From NCBI RefSeq assembly GCF_003073045.1, contig NC_037601.1:22542150-22606149 (forward strand): 64,000 nucleotides of DNA, written 5' to 3'. The notes under the pieces are model-generated. The model was not told the origin of the DNA, searched no databases, and saw only the letters and a list, made by a program, of their open reading frames with translations. The stretch comes from Pomacea canaliculata (taxonomy: Eukaryota; Mollusca; Gastropoda; Architaenioglossa; Ampullariidae). Every line of letters starts with the position of its first letter. Position 1 is the first letter of the stretch. Positions 1 through 12,228 of the stretch are shown here, piece by piece. A program made the position numbers and the translations under genes.

Positions 1-1
1 C

Positions 2-205
2 CAGCAGCTAGGATTATATCAAAGCAAAGTAGTCGGCCCTGTGAACAGATGCCACATTAAAAAAAAAATTTCCAAGAGGGGATCAGAGCCCAATCCTCTG
101 TGTTTTGACGACACCCTAAACGTTCCACCACCGGACCGCCCTATTGATCAAGTGGGGTTTGGAGAAGGGAGTATAGCGGGTATACCTGGGTTGCAAATGG
201 GATAG
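2..205 (+). CDS. Possible C-terminal end of an unidentified ORF, cut by the window edge
   Basis: The second reading frame is open from the window edge to a TAG at 203-205, about 67 codons. I do not recognise the translation, which is rich in Pro, Asp and Gly. An AATAAA at about 289 could be its poly(A) signal. This could be the end of a retroelement polyprotein or of a host terminal exon, or simply a chance open frame. The call rests only on an open frame followed by a polyadenylation-like signal. Confidence 0.2.
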   Translation, partial: QQLGLYQSKVVGPVNRCHIKKKISKRGSEPNPLCFDDTLNVPPPDRPIDQVGFGEGSIAGIPGLQMG

Positions 206-802
206 AAGAAAATGTATTTTTGTGTGGATTTTTCATTTATTTTTAGAGGTGGGGGGGGGCACACTTCCTTTTATACTGCAGCAAATAGAAATAAAGCTGG
301 AAGGGATGGTGAGCTGAAGCTTGTTTAGTCTGATTTCTACTTTGGGAGAATAAGTGGTGTTTTAACCTTGTTATGGATGACTTGATGTGGTACGAAAAGC
401 AGATATGGCAACTTATTAGAAGAGTGATGAGGCCGCCGAGACCGGTTAGTCGCTGTCTCTTGACAGGGTAAGTACTTTAGTAAGAGGGGAAAGTACTAGG
501 ATTGTGCATCAATCTGTCTTCTCTCGTGGAAGGAAGGCATTGTTGCAGGGGAATGGCCGTTCTTGAGGAAGGGGAGGGTCTGGTAAAAATATAAAAAAGA
601 CAGTAGGATTGGATTGAATTGTGCTGAAATCAATTGAAACGATAATGATTGATATTTGTTTCGTTCCTCCCAAGAGTATAATTTACAATAATGTGTATAT
701 AATATGCTATATAACTGCATTGTTTCTACTGCTGTTTAACATCTGTCTGGATAGAATCATGCAAGATACACTGCATGAAATCACATCGCCCTGTCCATGG
801 GA
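206..802. other. Non-coding stretch, no recognised feature
   Basis: There is a G-run at about 249-259 and otherwise AT-rich sequence. Short open frames on both strands have no recognisable content. The segmental duplication starts at its right end. Confidence 0.5.
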
Positions 803-1240
803 GCAATGCTGCTAAGCAACTTTCGCTTTGCTAACAACATCGGTCTGATGGCAGACAGCAGCGATGAGTTGCTGGCTATCACACACTCGCCACCAGTGCA
901 AGCAAATGTAGCATGGACATCACGGACAACAGGAAAACAACGGTCAACACGGTTGGACAGGGAAAAGCACGGACCCAGTTGAATATCGTGGCACTTGAAG
1001 AAGTACAGAGTATCAAGCACCCGAGTATGACTCTCCAAAGACGGCAGTTGGGTGGCAGACATTCGTCAAAGTATCACAGCGGCGACGTGGGATGAATGAT
1101 ATATGGGACAGCGGGAGCAACACCTTCGAGATCAAATTTAAAATTTACAAGTGCCTGGCTGCTCCTATTTTGCGGCATGGCTGCAAAACGTGGACCCGTT
1201 GACCGATAAGGAGAAAAGGATGAAATCATGGTTAGTGGTG
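803..1240 (+). pseudogene. Decayed non-LTR retrotransposon reverse transcriptase fragment
   Basis: Translations in two frames show a block starting NFRFANNIGLMADSSDEL and, after a frameshift, blocks resembling the QLNIV..EEVQS segment and the KFKIYKCL..PIL..GCKTW segment typical of mollusc LINE reverse transcriptases. The catalytic motif expected as (Y/F)ADD reads FANN, so both metal-binding aspartates are lost. Frameshifts separate the blocks. The matching fragment in copy 2 (28112-28530) carries the same defects, so the element was already dead before the duplication. Confidence 0.7.
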
Positions 1241-2848
1241 GTTGAGTGGACACGCCGTCAGATGGTCTCTATGTAGGTGTGAGACTTCACAACAGTCAAT
1301 GGTTTCTTTTGGAATCACCCACGTTTATAGACACAAGGACGAAATCGTCAGTGATGAACTTCAAGGTCTAGACAAACACTGTTTGTCCTGCCACTTACCT
1401 GTCCAGTTCTGTGTCTGGCGCTATCAGTGACATTCCGTCCAGTGGGGAAACAACAGAGGCCGTAGTCCGAACGTAAGGTCAACCCACAATGGCCAGAATA
1501 ACGGGTCAGGGTTCGTGTCTACATTGTGGTCCCACGTGCAGGACAGACTGGGGTTAACAATGGCGAGGATGCTAATGCAGCAGGGCAGCATCTCTTCCGT
1601 GGCGCAGCATAAGTTGTCTCACACCTTGTACAGTGTCTGCGTCTACCTCACCGTTGTCGTCGACAGCTTGATCTTCATTACACTGATGGTCGACAGGAGC
1701 AACAACGCCTGAACTGAATGATATCATCCTCTTTTGGTCTACCCGGACACACATGTAAGGTACTCTTCGTCATCATCTTGGTCCTTTTTTATATTTGGAT
1801 AACAATTATTTGTTCAATCTTCAACTCATCTCTTTTCCTATTATCTTCACATGCATTCTCTTGGAACTTTTTAAACCATGGACACTAGAAGTCAAATAAA
1901 ACGTTTAATTCATCTTGTTTATTTACTTTTTGATTAGTTGATACAATTTGTATCCAGTACTATTTTATAACTGTGTAACATCCACACACACACGCTTAGA
2001 TGTATCAGAAGCTATTTTACTTGATGTGTCGAGATAAGCCCCAGGCTTCTTTCTGCCCGAGTGTGTCGTGTAGGCCTTTACAAAAAATCCTGTGCTAAGT
2101 TCAAATGGAAGTTACACTTAAATATAGCGTTTCACAAAAATTACTTTTATAAAGAACTTTCCTCTCTCTCTCTCACTCCAACACACACTTGCGCATAATT
2201 ATACATTGGAATAATTATACATCAATAATTATAAATCAATATTTAAAGGTGTTCAAAACCTAACACGACAGCTCACATCGTCGAATATGTATGTTTAGCG
2301 ATTGTAGGAGTTTCAACGATTGTCATATAAATCATATTTACAAATGTATCCACTGGCGTGGTGTGCTTGCGGCCCTATGCTCCACGGAGGGAGGGGGACA
2401 AACAGGCTTAGGAATAAGAATCGGTTTCCACAAATGGACTTTTGGATGTCTTTAGTGATCATACACTGATTTCATAAATATGATCTTGCTGTGTAAACCT
2501 CTCTCCTAGCAATATGGAAGATGTAGATATTGTGCTGCATTGTATTTTCAATATTTGAGTAGACTTTTGTGCTATAGCACAATTTGCATTTGTCTTATGT
2601 TGCGTTGAGCTGTATCTTCATTGTTTGGTCAAGTTTATCAATTTATGTATTTAATGAAAAGTTAATTGAACTTGTTTGTTGCTCTTGCCAAATGTTGTAA
2701 ATAAGAACAACTCATCATAAATTTTAAACTTGTGTTCAGGACGGTGCATACCCTTGTAATGTCTACATTAGGGTCACGCAGTAGGTCAAAGGGCTATAGG
2801 TGAGGTGTTCACGCAGGACGGAAAATAAGAATAAAACGCAATGAACTT
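1241..2848. other. Non-coding duplicated DNA with a SINE-like module
   Basis: No gene is seen. About 1640-1700 holds a ~60-bp module that also occurs, reverse-complemented, inside the SINE at 32067-32284. A CT microsatellite lies near 2160-2180. AT-rich direct repeats of a CAATAATTATA type lie near 2200-2240; copy 2 has one extra unit. Confidence 0.6.
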
Positions 2849-4171
2849 TGTGATGGAACGGGGGATGGCGCGTCTGTGGAGGGATGGGCCTCACTCGCCC
2901 ATAGGGGAAAGGGGTCCTCTGGCTGGCTCGCTTCGCCCGCTTTCACCCTTACACTCAGACGCCCGTCCGTTCCACACGTCCGCACGCTCACTGACTGACA
3001 GTCGCTCTCCTCGCGTGCGCAAAACACAACTGACAAAACAGCGTACAAAATAAAAGATTATAATTAAACAAAAAGCAAACAAATCAGGTTGACACATACG
3101 AGACGTATTATGAGTCTCCAAATACACTATTATCAGGTCACAAAATCTAAGAAAGTAAAGAATGTAAATGAGATAGATAAATCACACTTTCCTTCTATTC
3201 GTCCAAAACCACCCCCGACGAACACTTCACCAGTCTCTGAACAGTTCTCTCACAGGACAGCCTTGGTACTGGGGTACCACTCGGTTATCTGCCCTTCGTT
3301 TCTTAAAGATGAGTGCAGCTGGCTGCATGCACCTTGTCGTGTAGAGTGTAGACGATTCTTGCCACTGTGCCACCACAGTTGCCCCCAGGCAATGGGTGCA
3401 GTGACGATACTCGGAGTAGAGATGCCTTCTGACTGAACGGCGTTGCTTCCTGAAGATAGGTGCAGCTGCCTGCATGCACCTGGTCTTCTAGACGACTTCT
3501 TGTCACTGTCCCACCACAGTTGCCCCAGGCACTGGGTGCAGTGACGATACTCTTAGTAGAGATGTCTTGTATGCTGTTCGGTAGGTAACCACACTGTACC
3601 GGTGGCACGGTGGGGTCTGCCAACCGCTGCCTCGCACGTCTTGCTGCCGGACACAGTTAACTCCCTCACTTGTGGTTTGGGAGAATCAGCCTCCTGGTTA
3701 CAGCACACACACCCCTCTCTTCTATTACCAGATCGCAAGTGCCAGCAGGTAGTGAGTGATACGTCCTGACTGAACGGGCTTTCCTATGTCAGACCTGCTG
3801 CCTGCGTCTGAATAACACTCAGAGACTGCGTCTCCGCTGAACACAAGGGAAAAAGCCCCGACTAACCATCTACCTCTAACTATATACTAATCGAACACGT
3901 GACTACTCGTCACCTAATCTACCTGTACCTAACGCTATCGCTCTAATACTAATGCTACTACTGCCTACCGCGCTATTCCCGTACCTACTACATCTGCCAC
4001 CCCCAGCTCTAGTTCTCGCTCCCCTCCTAAGTCACGGCGCCCTGTCAGGTCGTAAAAACGGACAGAAAAGGTTTCCCCCACTGTCCGCTGTTACTGATCC
4101 CCGCCTACCTATAATTACCTACACCCCGCTTCGGCTGTTGGTCTGGCCTTGAACCAGGCTGGTTCATGACA
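2849..4171. mobile_element. Probable solo LTR of an LTR retrotransposon
   Basis: This 1.32-kb block is absent from the otherwise matching copy 2. It begins TGTGATG and ends CATGACA, so it has TG...CA termini with short inverted ends. It is flanked by a perfect 5-bp target-site duplication, AACTT (2844-2848 and 4172-4176), while copy 2 has the empty site with a single AACTT. No gag or pol reading frame is inside, which fits a solo LTR. An internal imperfect tandem duplication of about 146 bp lies at roughly 3308-3570, and an AATAAA near 3048. The insertion postdates the segmental duplication. Confidence 0.75.
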
Positions 4172-4208
4172 AACTTAGAACTTGGCGACACTTGACAGCA
4201 GCTCACAT

Positions 4209-5415
4209 TCACCAGATGATAAGAAAGCCAAGCACAAAACAGCAAATGATGTTGGCAGTGATGAGGAATGCAATACTCAGTTTATCATTCAGGAACGAGG
4301 AGCATCTGCTGGTCTTGAACCCATCAGCCATCTTGGCGCTAACAGCGGCAGAAGTGACCTGACCTTTGCTCGTCATACTCACAACAGAGGATTGGTCATT
4401 GTCCAACCCCCCTATCCCCCCAGTGACATCAGTCGTTCCATCGCTGTGGTTGCGGTTGCAATGACGGAGGACAGAGACGATAGCGAAGAAGACGGAGAGC
4501 TCGCCGAAAACCATATGAGCGGCGACGAAGACGCTGAGGAAGCATGGTTTGTGCGTTGTTGGGCAGACTGGCCTGCACCTCGGTCATCAGCACGGTGAGG
4601 GTCAGGAAGATGGCGAGGCTGGCGCCCATCTTCTCGCCGCTGTGCCAGGGCAGGACTTGCACGCCACAGTTCAAAGCCGACACCAGGAGCACGGGCATCA
4701 GCAGGCGAAACCAGTAGTACACCCACCGACGCTTCAGTCGCACAGAAAATTTCATGTTAACATGGCTGAACAAGGTGTATTTTTCGTGAGTCACTTCAAG
4801 CACAGTCCACTCCGAAGAATCTCGATTCACGATGTTTGTACCAGTTGAAAGAAACATCACATCCTTTGCTGCGTAGACCCACGTCTGCATCTGAACAGGG
4901 CAAACCTGCTCGTCGAAAGGAAACTGTCGTATGTCCAGCGGACAGTTAGTCGCAAAATTTCCACCCGGGAACCACTCAACACTTCCATCTGAATGCAGAA
5001 TAAGATTTATCTTCTGTTCTTCGATCAGTGTGTGGGATTTGATAGAGTTTTCAACAAATAAGTCTGGTTTCCAAATGGCATCTGGGGGTACAAATATTTT
5101 TGTGATGGGGAATGTGTCTGTATCCCATGCCAAGGCGGGATCCGTCCAGTTGGCATCAAACCATCCATTGAAATGAAATACTTGACGGACCGTGTCCACT
5201 TCCAGAACAAAGTTGAGGGTGAACTGCATTGAGATGTTGACGGGATCTGCCGTGTGGTCCCTTGGGAGAATGTAAGGGTTGTAACTATCGCCAAACAAGT
5301 GCTGTCTGTGGGCTGCCTCAACATGTCGTGTGCTGTGGTTTGCCAACCAGGCTCCAGAGATCGAGCGGAAAGCTAGGACGACAGTTAAAAGCAAAACAGT
5401 GATGTTGCAAGGCAT
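4209..5415 (-). pseudogene. Frameshifted nicotinic-receptor-like subunit, copy 1
   Basis: This is the counterpart of the intact gene at 30215-31423. It is intronless, starts with the same signal peptide, and has the ligand-binding domain with its Cys-loop plus M1 and M2. A 2-bp deletion near 4543, in the codons just before M3, shifts the frame, so translation ends after an unrelated arginine-rich tail and lacks M3 and M4. The original frame resumes further on (4209-4514), so the 3' half is still recognisable. A subunit without M3-M4 should not assemble into a working pentameric channel. The alternative is that it encodes a truncated protein. Confidence 0.8.
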
Positions 5416-5531
5416 TGCAATGTGAAATATAAGCAAATGGTTGTAGCAAGTGTACCTTGTACACACAGATGGCCTGGCCAAACAGCAATGTGATTTGCTG
5501 TCCAAATTTCACATTTAAATATCTTGGTAGC

Positions 5532-7225
5532 CAGGGCCGTGCTTAGGGGCAGGCGGACGAGGCATCTGCCTAGGGCCCCGCGCTTCAAGGGGCCCCGCGC
5601 TTTTGATTGATATGGTAACTAGGCATATGGAAGTGTAGTCAGCCGTATCACATTCTCGCTGGACGCGCTTGGAGACAGAAGGCTGTTGGACACCGAGGAT
5701 TTATCGCGCATGAACGTTCGTGCATTGAGCTATTGCTGGATTTATGTGCCACTAGGGGGGGAGGGGGCAAGTTGGAACTGAGTGAAGAGGTAAGTATAAG
5801 GTATGTTACTGAGGTGTGTCGTGTAGACAGCGTGAAAGCTGTGAGGTATCAGGCTGGAAACTTTTATGATGCATTGGTCAAACTGTCGGAGGAAACGAAC
5901 GATCCAAAAACTCGGAGTGAAACTGAATCACTGGCTAACGAACTGAAGAATTTCAAATTCCTTGTTTCCTTGTGCTTCTGGTATGACTTGTTGTTTCGAA
6001 TAAACACGGTCAGTAAAGAACTTCAAGGTCTGACTGCGGATTTTTCAGATGCACTAAATGGCTTGGAGGGCATTTGCACATGGCTGACAGATTATCGTCA
6101 AAATGGATTTTCAAGCTCTCTGATTAATGCAAGAGAAATTGCAGAGGATTTGGATACAGAACCAGAATTTTAAAGCTACACGAATTAGAAAGAGAAGGAG
6201 AATGTTTGATTACGAACAATACGAAGGAGAAGATGTAGGAGGAAGAAATGCCCAGGAAGATTTCCGCATCAACTGCTTCAACATGATAGTGGATACAGCA
6301 ATTGCGTCTCTTCAAAGAAGATTTGAACAATTAAGGAATCATAATCAAATTTTTGGATTTATCTGCAACTTCAAGGAGTTGCCAAAGTCGGTGCTGAAAT
6401 CATGTGGGAAGAATTTGGAAGATGTGTTAACACATGGAGAAACCCGAGATGTCGATGGATACATGCTTGCCGAGGAAATGGACGTATTGAAGTATGTTTT
6501 TCCAGATTCTGTGCATGGAGACCTTCGTAAGATGTTGACTTTCCTCTCCATTAAAGGACAATCATTTGATTTTCCGAATTTATGGATTGCCTTAAGAATT
6601 GCCCTCACAATACCTGTGACAGTAGCTTCCAGAGAACGAAGTTTCTCGAAGCTGAAATTAATTAAAACTTACCTGCGGTCAACGATGTGCCAAGATCGGC
6701 TGAGGAACATGGCCTGTGGCCATACTCTCCATCGAGAACAGTGTTTCTCGGGAATTAGATTTCAGTGAACTGATTGATGATTTTGCTTCAATGAAGGCCA
6801 GGAAAGTTCACTTGTAAATATTTTTTAGTGTTGAAAACTTACATGTTATATTATGCCGTATGTTTACGTGTTGCTATGTTATTTGGTTACTAAATCTGAA
6901 TGTCTTTCGCATGTACGTGTGTCGGTGTGTGTGTTGTGTGTTACTTAATGGCGGATGCAAACCCATCAACTCAACCTCAACTACGACTGCAGACTGTAGC
7001 TTGTCTGTATGGTTCCCTTCGTTGCAACCTATTGACGAACGTTACAAATAAATTAATCGTAGGCTTATGTTGTAATGTGTATGCAGCGTGCTGTCAATGA
7101 TAAAAGACGAGATATCCCTGAGGAAAAAAGTGACTTTAGATCCCAACTAAAACCGTGTGATCGTGGCGTGAGGTCCCCGCACATGCCCTTTGCCTCGGGC
7201 CCCGCGGAGGCTAAGAACGGGCCTG
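5532..7225 (+). mobile_element. hAT transposon, ZMYM1-like family, degenerate
   Basis: The ends show imperfect inverted repeats, CAGGGCCGTGCTTAG at left and the complement of CAGGCCCGTTCTTAG at right, each followed inward by GGGCCCCG-rich sequence. The interior encodes a broken hAT transposase. No 8-bp target-site duplication is visible. The left flank belongs to the duplicated segment and the right flank does not, so the element sits on a rearrangement breakpoint. Confidence 0.75.
5730..6817 (+). pseudogene. hAT transposase remnant with hATC dimerisation region
   Basis: Two main blocks are readable. The first (about 5733-6173) has the SVKAVRYQ and ..YDLLFRIN.VSKELQ segments found in ZMYM1-like transposases. 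The second (about 6170-6770) contains FPNLWIALRIALTIPVTVAS followed by RSFSKLKLIKTYLRSTM, the C-terminal hATC dimerisation signature. Frameshifts lie near 6170 and near 6710; after the second, the expected ending resumes and stops at 6815-6817. The N-terminal zinc-finger part is missing. It is not expected to be active. Confidence 0.8.
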
Positions 7226-7790
7226 GAGGAAGGAAATGATGTTCAACAATGTAGCAATGTTCAAAGTAAAATGTCTTGATTGCGACAAAGTAGAATGTCT
7301 GTGCGAGGAAGGGATAGAATGTTCGAGGGTAGGGAGAATAAATAGCAGGGCTGACCGTGGTGTGGGACCTCTTTGTGAATTGGAGAGAGGGGGAAGTTAG
7401 GCCAGCTGCTGAGAAAAAGATACTGAATTAAAGAAAACTTCAGTGTGGAATTCAATCTCTGTGTTATTTCTGGTACGACAGCCCACTCTAGTAGCCATTG
7501 ACGTGTTGGTTACAATAATATTCGTCACAGGGGAAAAGAATGTGAATGACGAAAGTTTTATGTATGACGTGTATGACGGACGAAAACAAGAGGTATGACG
7601 TCGACATGTCATGCAATTATTTTAGCAGAGCTGAAAGCTGACTGAGTACAAAAAAAGGTACAGAATTTCTGCAAATTGAATTTCGCCGTAGACTAATATC
7701 AAGCAGGCACTAATTTTGAGTTTAATCAACTCTCAGGCCAAAACTAATCATTTGTCAAAACAAATTTGAACTAACTTTTCTCTTGATTTG
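7226..7790. other. Non-coding stretch
   Basis: No recognisable gene or repeat. It ends in the pyrimidine tract and AG that precede the start codon at 7801. Confidence 0.4.
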
Positions 7791-7800
7791 CAGGTTAAAC

Positions 7801-10800
7801 ATGGAAAGAAGAGATCCCTTTGCGGAAGAGGTAATACTGGCGGGTTAAAATGGCGGGTTCAATGCCAAGCAAATTTTCACCGGTGTTAAAAAATTTATAT
7901 CTGTTAAACTACAAAAAAGACAAACATATGTGATACGCCGTTTAAAAGAGCATTTTTAAACACATTTGCGTGGTGTTAATTTCAAGAATTATAGGCTCTG
8001 ATTTCTTGTAGTAAGCTCACATGAAAGATAGTAACTGTTTCGATTTCCCAACCGGATCGGAATTTCACACGTCAGAAATTAAAGAAAATTGTATACATGA
8101 TATATACAAGCATAAAGTACCATACAAGATCATATTTTATTAGAATATACATTATAATTTAATATTACTTAATGTTTTCTTCTCATTTTCTGCTGTTTGA
8201 GTACAAATCCACGTCAAATCAAGTAATGTCAATATGGCGCTCTTGTAAACAAAACATGAGAGTGGAATTTACACGAGGTAACCATGGACGTAGATAGGTG
8301 GACCGATGTCTGTATGCCGAGACTCACTGTCGGTCTCTTGCGAAATGATCCGCGGTCAGTCTCGGCGAGCCTCTGGCCGGTCGTACTTCCGGAATAGCAG
8401 CGCGAAAATGGAATTTAATGACACCTTTGATGTCAACACTATAAAATTATTTGTTAAGCATGACTGACTGCAGGACTGGAGTACAATGTCTATGTGCTTA
8501 AAAGTTAATCCTGGGCTGTGTCCAAGGATACAATATTGCACGCATTATTAACTCAAAAGTACGATATCACGAAGTAATATTCTGTACACGTCCTTGATAA
8601 TATTTACATTGACTGTCACTGCCGATTTGGTAACAGTACTACCAGAGAGCTTAGATGTAAGCTCTCTGGTACTACCACTATCTTGCATATGTAGCAAGCA
8701 ATCATCATCCTGAAAGCACAACAAAAAACCGGATTTTATATAAAAGCGAGAGACCGAGGTAAAGCATATATATGCGAACACTTCATGATTATAGATCTAT
8801 AAGTTTAAATGCGATTCATATAATATTTATTATTTCATACGAAAGATTTCAGACTAGTGAAGCAAATACTTTTGTGTTCTAAATAGATACAAGTTTGGTT
8901 AAAAGTGCAAACAAGCAATGCACTTACGGTAATTATATTGTTGATATCAAGCGTCTCATCAAATTCCATTTTCGCGCTGCTCTTCCGGAAGTACGATTTT
9001 AATCTGGGTCGCCGAGACTGACCGCGGATCACTTCGCAAGAGGCCGACAGTGGGTCTCGGCATACATACATCAGTCCACCTATCTACGTCCATGAAAAAA
9101 TCGTCTGCCATCGGTCCAGGGGATCTACGTTCATGAGGTAACACACAATTGGATTACTTTTTCACCCTATAAAGGGAAGTAATCGTTGGAGGAACAAGTC
9201 CTAAAGGTTCCCGTGTTTTCTCCCTTGTGAATTATACAACTACAACAATGCACCTACCACAATTGGTTGCCACGCCAGCCTAGAAAAAAAGCCATTTGAG
9301 CTTCCCGCGGTGTCCCCCTCGCAGCGAAAATATATATTCAAAACGAATATTTTATTCATCAGAGTAGGTGTCTAACCCTGACTTTTCTCTTGATTTGTAG
9401 GATGATGATGATGAAGAAGAACAAGAAGAAAGACGGCTACGCAGAAATGCGCAAGCACGCGACGTAAGTCCCTGCATTTTGCTGTTTACATTTTTGTTAC
9501 AATTGGCTCGTTCAATGCGCATGTTATTTTTATTTTTGTTCTAGTTGTTTGTTATCATTTTGTTATTTGACATATGGTATTGTGTGCATTTTTGAAATAC
9601 TTTTATGTTTTTAATGAAAATGTCTTTTAAAATCCAAACTTACATTGTACGTGAGCCACTCTTGATAGCTTCTTCACTAATTTTGTGAGAAGCTTCAACA
9701 CATCCATAGTTCTTCCGTACAGCATCTGCAAATGAAAAAAAAAATGGGAAAAATTGGGATTTTTAGATTAAAGGTCTACAGGTTTATAGATTAAAGATGG
9801 ACTTAAGAAGTCTCACACTATACATATCGTTTCAGTTCTATGGTGCTTCTGCTTGTTCCCAATGTCTTTCCAATTTCCATTTTAAGCTAGAAGCACAATT
9901 AATTCTGACAAAAGCTGAAAATAATTTTAAACTGTGGAGCTAGCAATTAAAAATGTCAATTTATAGTATACACAAATGCACACTTAGATCAGCACCTCTC
10001 TTTTTTGGGTTAAAGTATGTGTAAAAAATATATCATACGTCTATAGCGTTAATATACAATAACATTTATAAATCATCACTTACTGCAGATGATGGTCTGC
10101 ACCTTAAGTCCCTTGAAAGCACACTTCTCTCCCTTTTGTCCTTTCCAATTATAATTCCGAGCAACCTTGTCGGTTAGAAGTTGCCGCAGGATTCTTTTCA
10201 CACAATCCTTTACATTCGTTCCACCCACACAGGAGAGGCTTTGGATCTTCAAATCATTAGAAGACAGGAAACACATATCTGTCAAAAGTATGCCACACAT
10301 CATATGCAAGAAAGGGTGTAGTGAAAATATACATGGCTTTAACCGTTTTCAGTCCCATCATTCATGGGCCATACAAAATTATCAACTTAAAACTGTCATA
10401 AAAAGTCATTCAATGTTTCATTCCCCAATAAACATAAAGGTTGTGAGGCTGAAACCCTTTGAAACTGGATTTAAAATTTAAATCATTGTATCTCTGATCC
10501 AAATTTTTATATGATTATTTCCAATGTACCCTCACACCCACATATGCCTTAATTAAGTCTATTTATTCTTATTTTCAGTACTATCATCGGGACCGCCCCT
10601 ACTCCAGGAGAACCGGAAGGAGGGTACCGGATGCAGCAGGCGGGGAGGGGGTATCTGGGGCCGCGCAAGTCGCCCCCCAAGCAAACCCGGTAGCTAACCC
10701 GGTAGCTAACCCGGTAGCTAACCCGGTAGCTAACCCGGTAGCCCCCCAGATAGTGAATGCCCCCCGCCAAGCTGTCCAAGAAGGCGTAGAACAAGATCAG

Positions 10801-10980
10801 CTGGAGAATGAACCCGCAATACCACCCATGAGAAATGGACTGATTTATATACATATGTTACTCTCTGAGCTTGAGGAAGACGAGGCCGATGACCTAGAAC
10901 TTGAAATTGTAGACTATGCAGTAAGGATCATTAGGGCACGGGGGAGGAGGGGTTTTTGGGGAAGTTGTGTTATTGCTTAA
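7801..10980 (+). CDS. Three-exon hypothetical protein with acidic segment and NPVA repeats
   Basis: Inferred exons are 7801-7830, 9401-9463 and 10579-10980, all joined in phase 0 with GT donors and AG acceptors, giving about 164 residues. Exon 1 follows an acceptor, so a 5' UTR exon probably lies upstream. Exon 2 encodes an acidic run (DDDDEEEQEE) followed by arginines. Exon 3 has five perfect 12-bp repeats encoding NPVA (about 10684-10743), then an acidic stretch and a basic end. I do not recognise the family. The acidic-then-RRG(F/W) ending faintly recalls the N-terminus of HARBI1-like nucleases, so this may be the start of a decayed PIF/Harbinger gene. The pyrimidine tracts before exons 1 and 2 are nearly identical (ACTTTTCTCTTGATTTG-NAG). 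Confidence 0.45.
8283..8445 (+). repeat. Inverted repeat, left arm, promoter/first-exon-like
   Basis: This arm matches the reverse complement of about 8945-9096. It starts CATGGACGTAGATAGGTGG and includes CTTCCGGAA, an ETS-type site, shortly upstream of an ATG in the context CGCGAAAATGGAATTT. The frame after that ATG closes quickly in this arm. It lies inside intron 1 of the hypothetical + strand gene. Confidence 0.75.
8640..8671. repeat. Short perfect inverted repeat (hairpin)
   Basis: The 14-bp arms TACCAGAGAGCTTA and TAAGCTCTCTGGTA are separated by a 4-base GATG loop. This could be a cruciform or RNA stem. It lies midway between the two arms of the larger inverted repeat, so it may be the core of the same fold-back element. 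Confidence 0.6.
8945..9096 (-). repeat. Inverted repeat, right arm, with possible first coding exon
   Basis: On the minus strand it carries the same block as the left arm: CATGGACGTAGATAGGTGG, then CTTCCGGAAGAGC, then an ATG starting MEFDETLDINNIIT, followed immediately by a GTAAGTGC donor near 8936. It therefore has the shape of a promoter, 5' UTR and first exon of a minus-strand gene. I could not find a downstream exon. Confidence 0.6.
9640..10278 (-). CDS. DUF4806-domain protein, last two exons
   Basis: Two exons are inferred: 10084-10278 (phase 2 in, GTAAGT donor) and 9640-9725 ending in TAA. The first encodes LSCVGGTNVKDCVKRILRQL followed by ..YNWKGQKGEK..FKGLK, which fits the pattern of the DUF4806 C-terminal domain of invertebrate multicopy proteins. 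The second continues with AVRKNYGC.EAS..ISEEAIKS and closes as members of that family do. The molecular function of DUF4806 is unknown to me. Upstream exons were not found, so this may be a truncated copy. It lies antisense within intron 2 of the + strand three-exon gene. Confidence 0.6.
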
Positions 10981-11280
10981 GTTTTTTTATTTTGTTTTCA
11001 TAGTTTTTGTTTGTATTTAAAATATTTTCCTAATTTACGGGAGACAAATTACAGGGCACATTACAGGACAAAGACAACAATTAAATATAAAAGCAAAGGA
11101 TTTATTAACAATTAATTAAATATTTATAAAAAATTTAAAGAAGTAAAAATAAAACTGTAGGACTACCCTTAGAGTTACGTAAACCTTGGCGGGACTTCGA
11201 ATCCAAAGTAGCTCCCTGAAAGTGATGAAAACTGTCGTTTTTAATTAAATCGTCACTCACAAAAGAAAGGCAACTTGAAC
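10981..11280. other. AT-rich spacer
   Basis: This stretch separates the three-exon gene from the RAD51 retrocopy. AATAAA-like motifs occur. No gene is seen. Confidence 0.4.

Positions 11281-12228
<948 letters not shown>

Larger units (their letters stand above)
803..5531. repeat. Segmental duplication, copy 1 (direct), interrupted by a solo LTR
   Basis: This segment matches 28112-31552 in the same orientation, with scattered substitutions and small indels (a few percent by eye). Order in both copies: decayed reverse transcriptase, about 1.6 kb of non-coding DNA, then a minus-strand receptor gene. Copy 1 differs by an insertion at 2849-4171 and a 2-bp deletion in the receptor. Its right end coincides with the first base of a hAT transposon at 5532. 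Confidence 0.9.

Noticed and set aside
8356-9144. Short open frames in the inverted-repeat arms
   Set aside because: Both arms give similar frames because they are copies; there is no protein-like conservation beyond the possible first exon.
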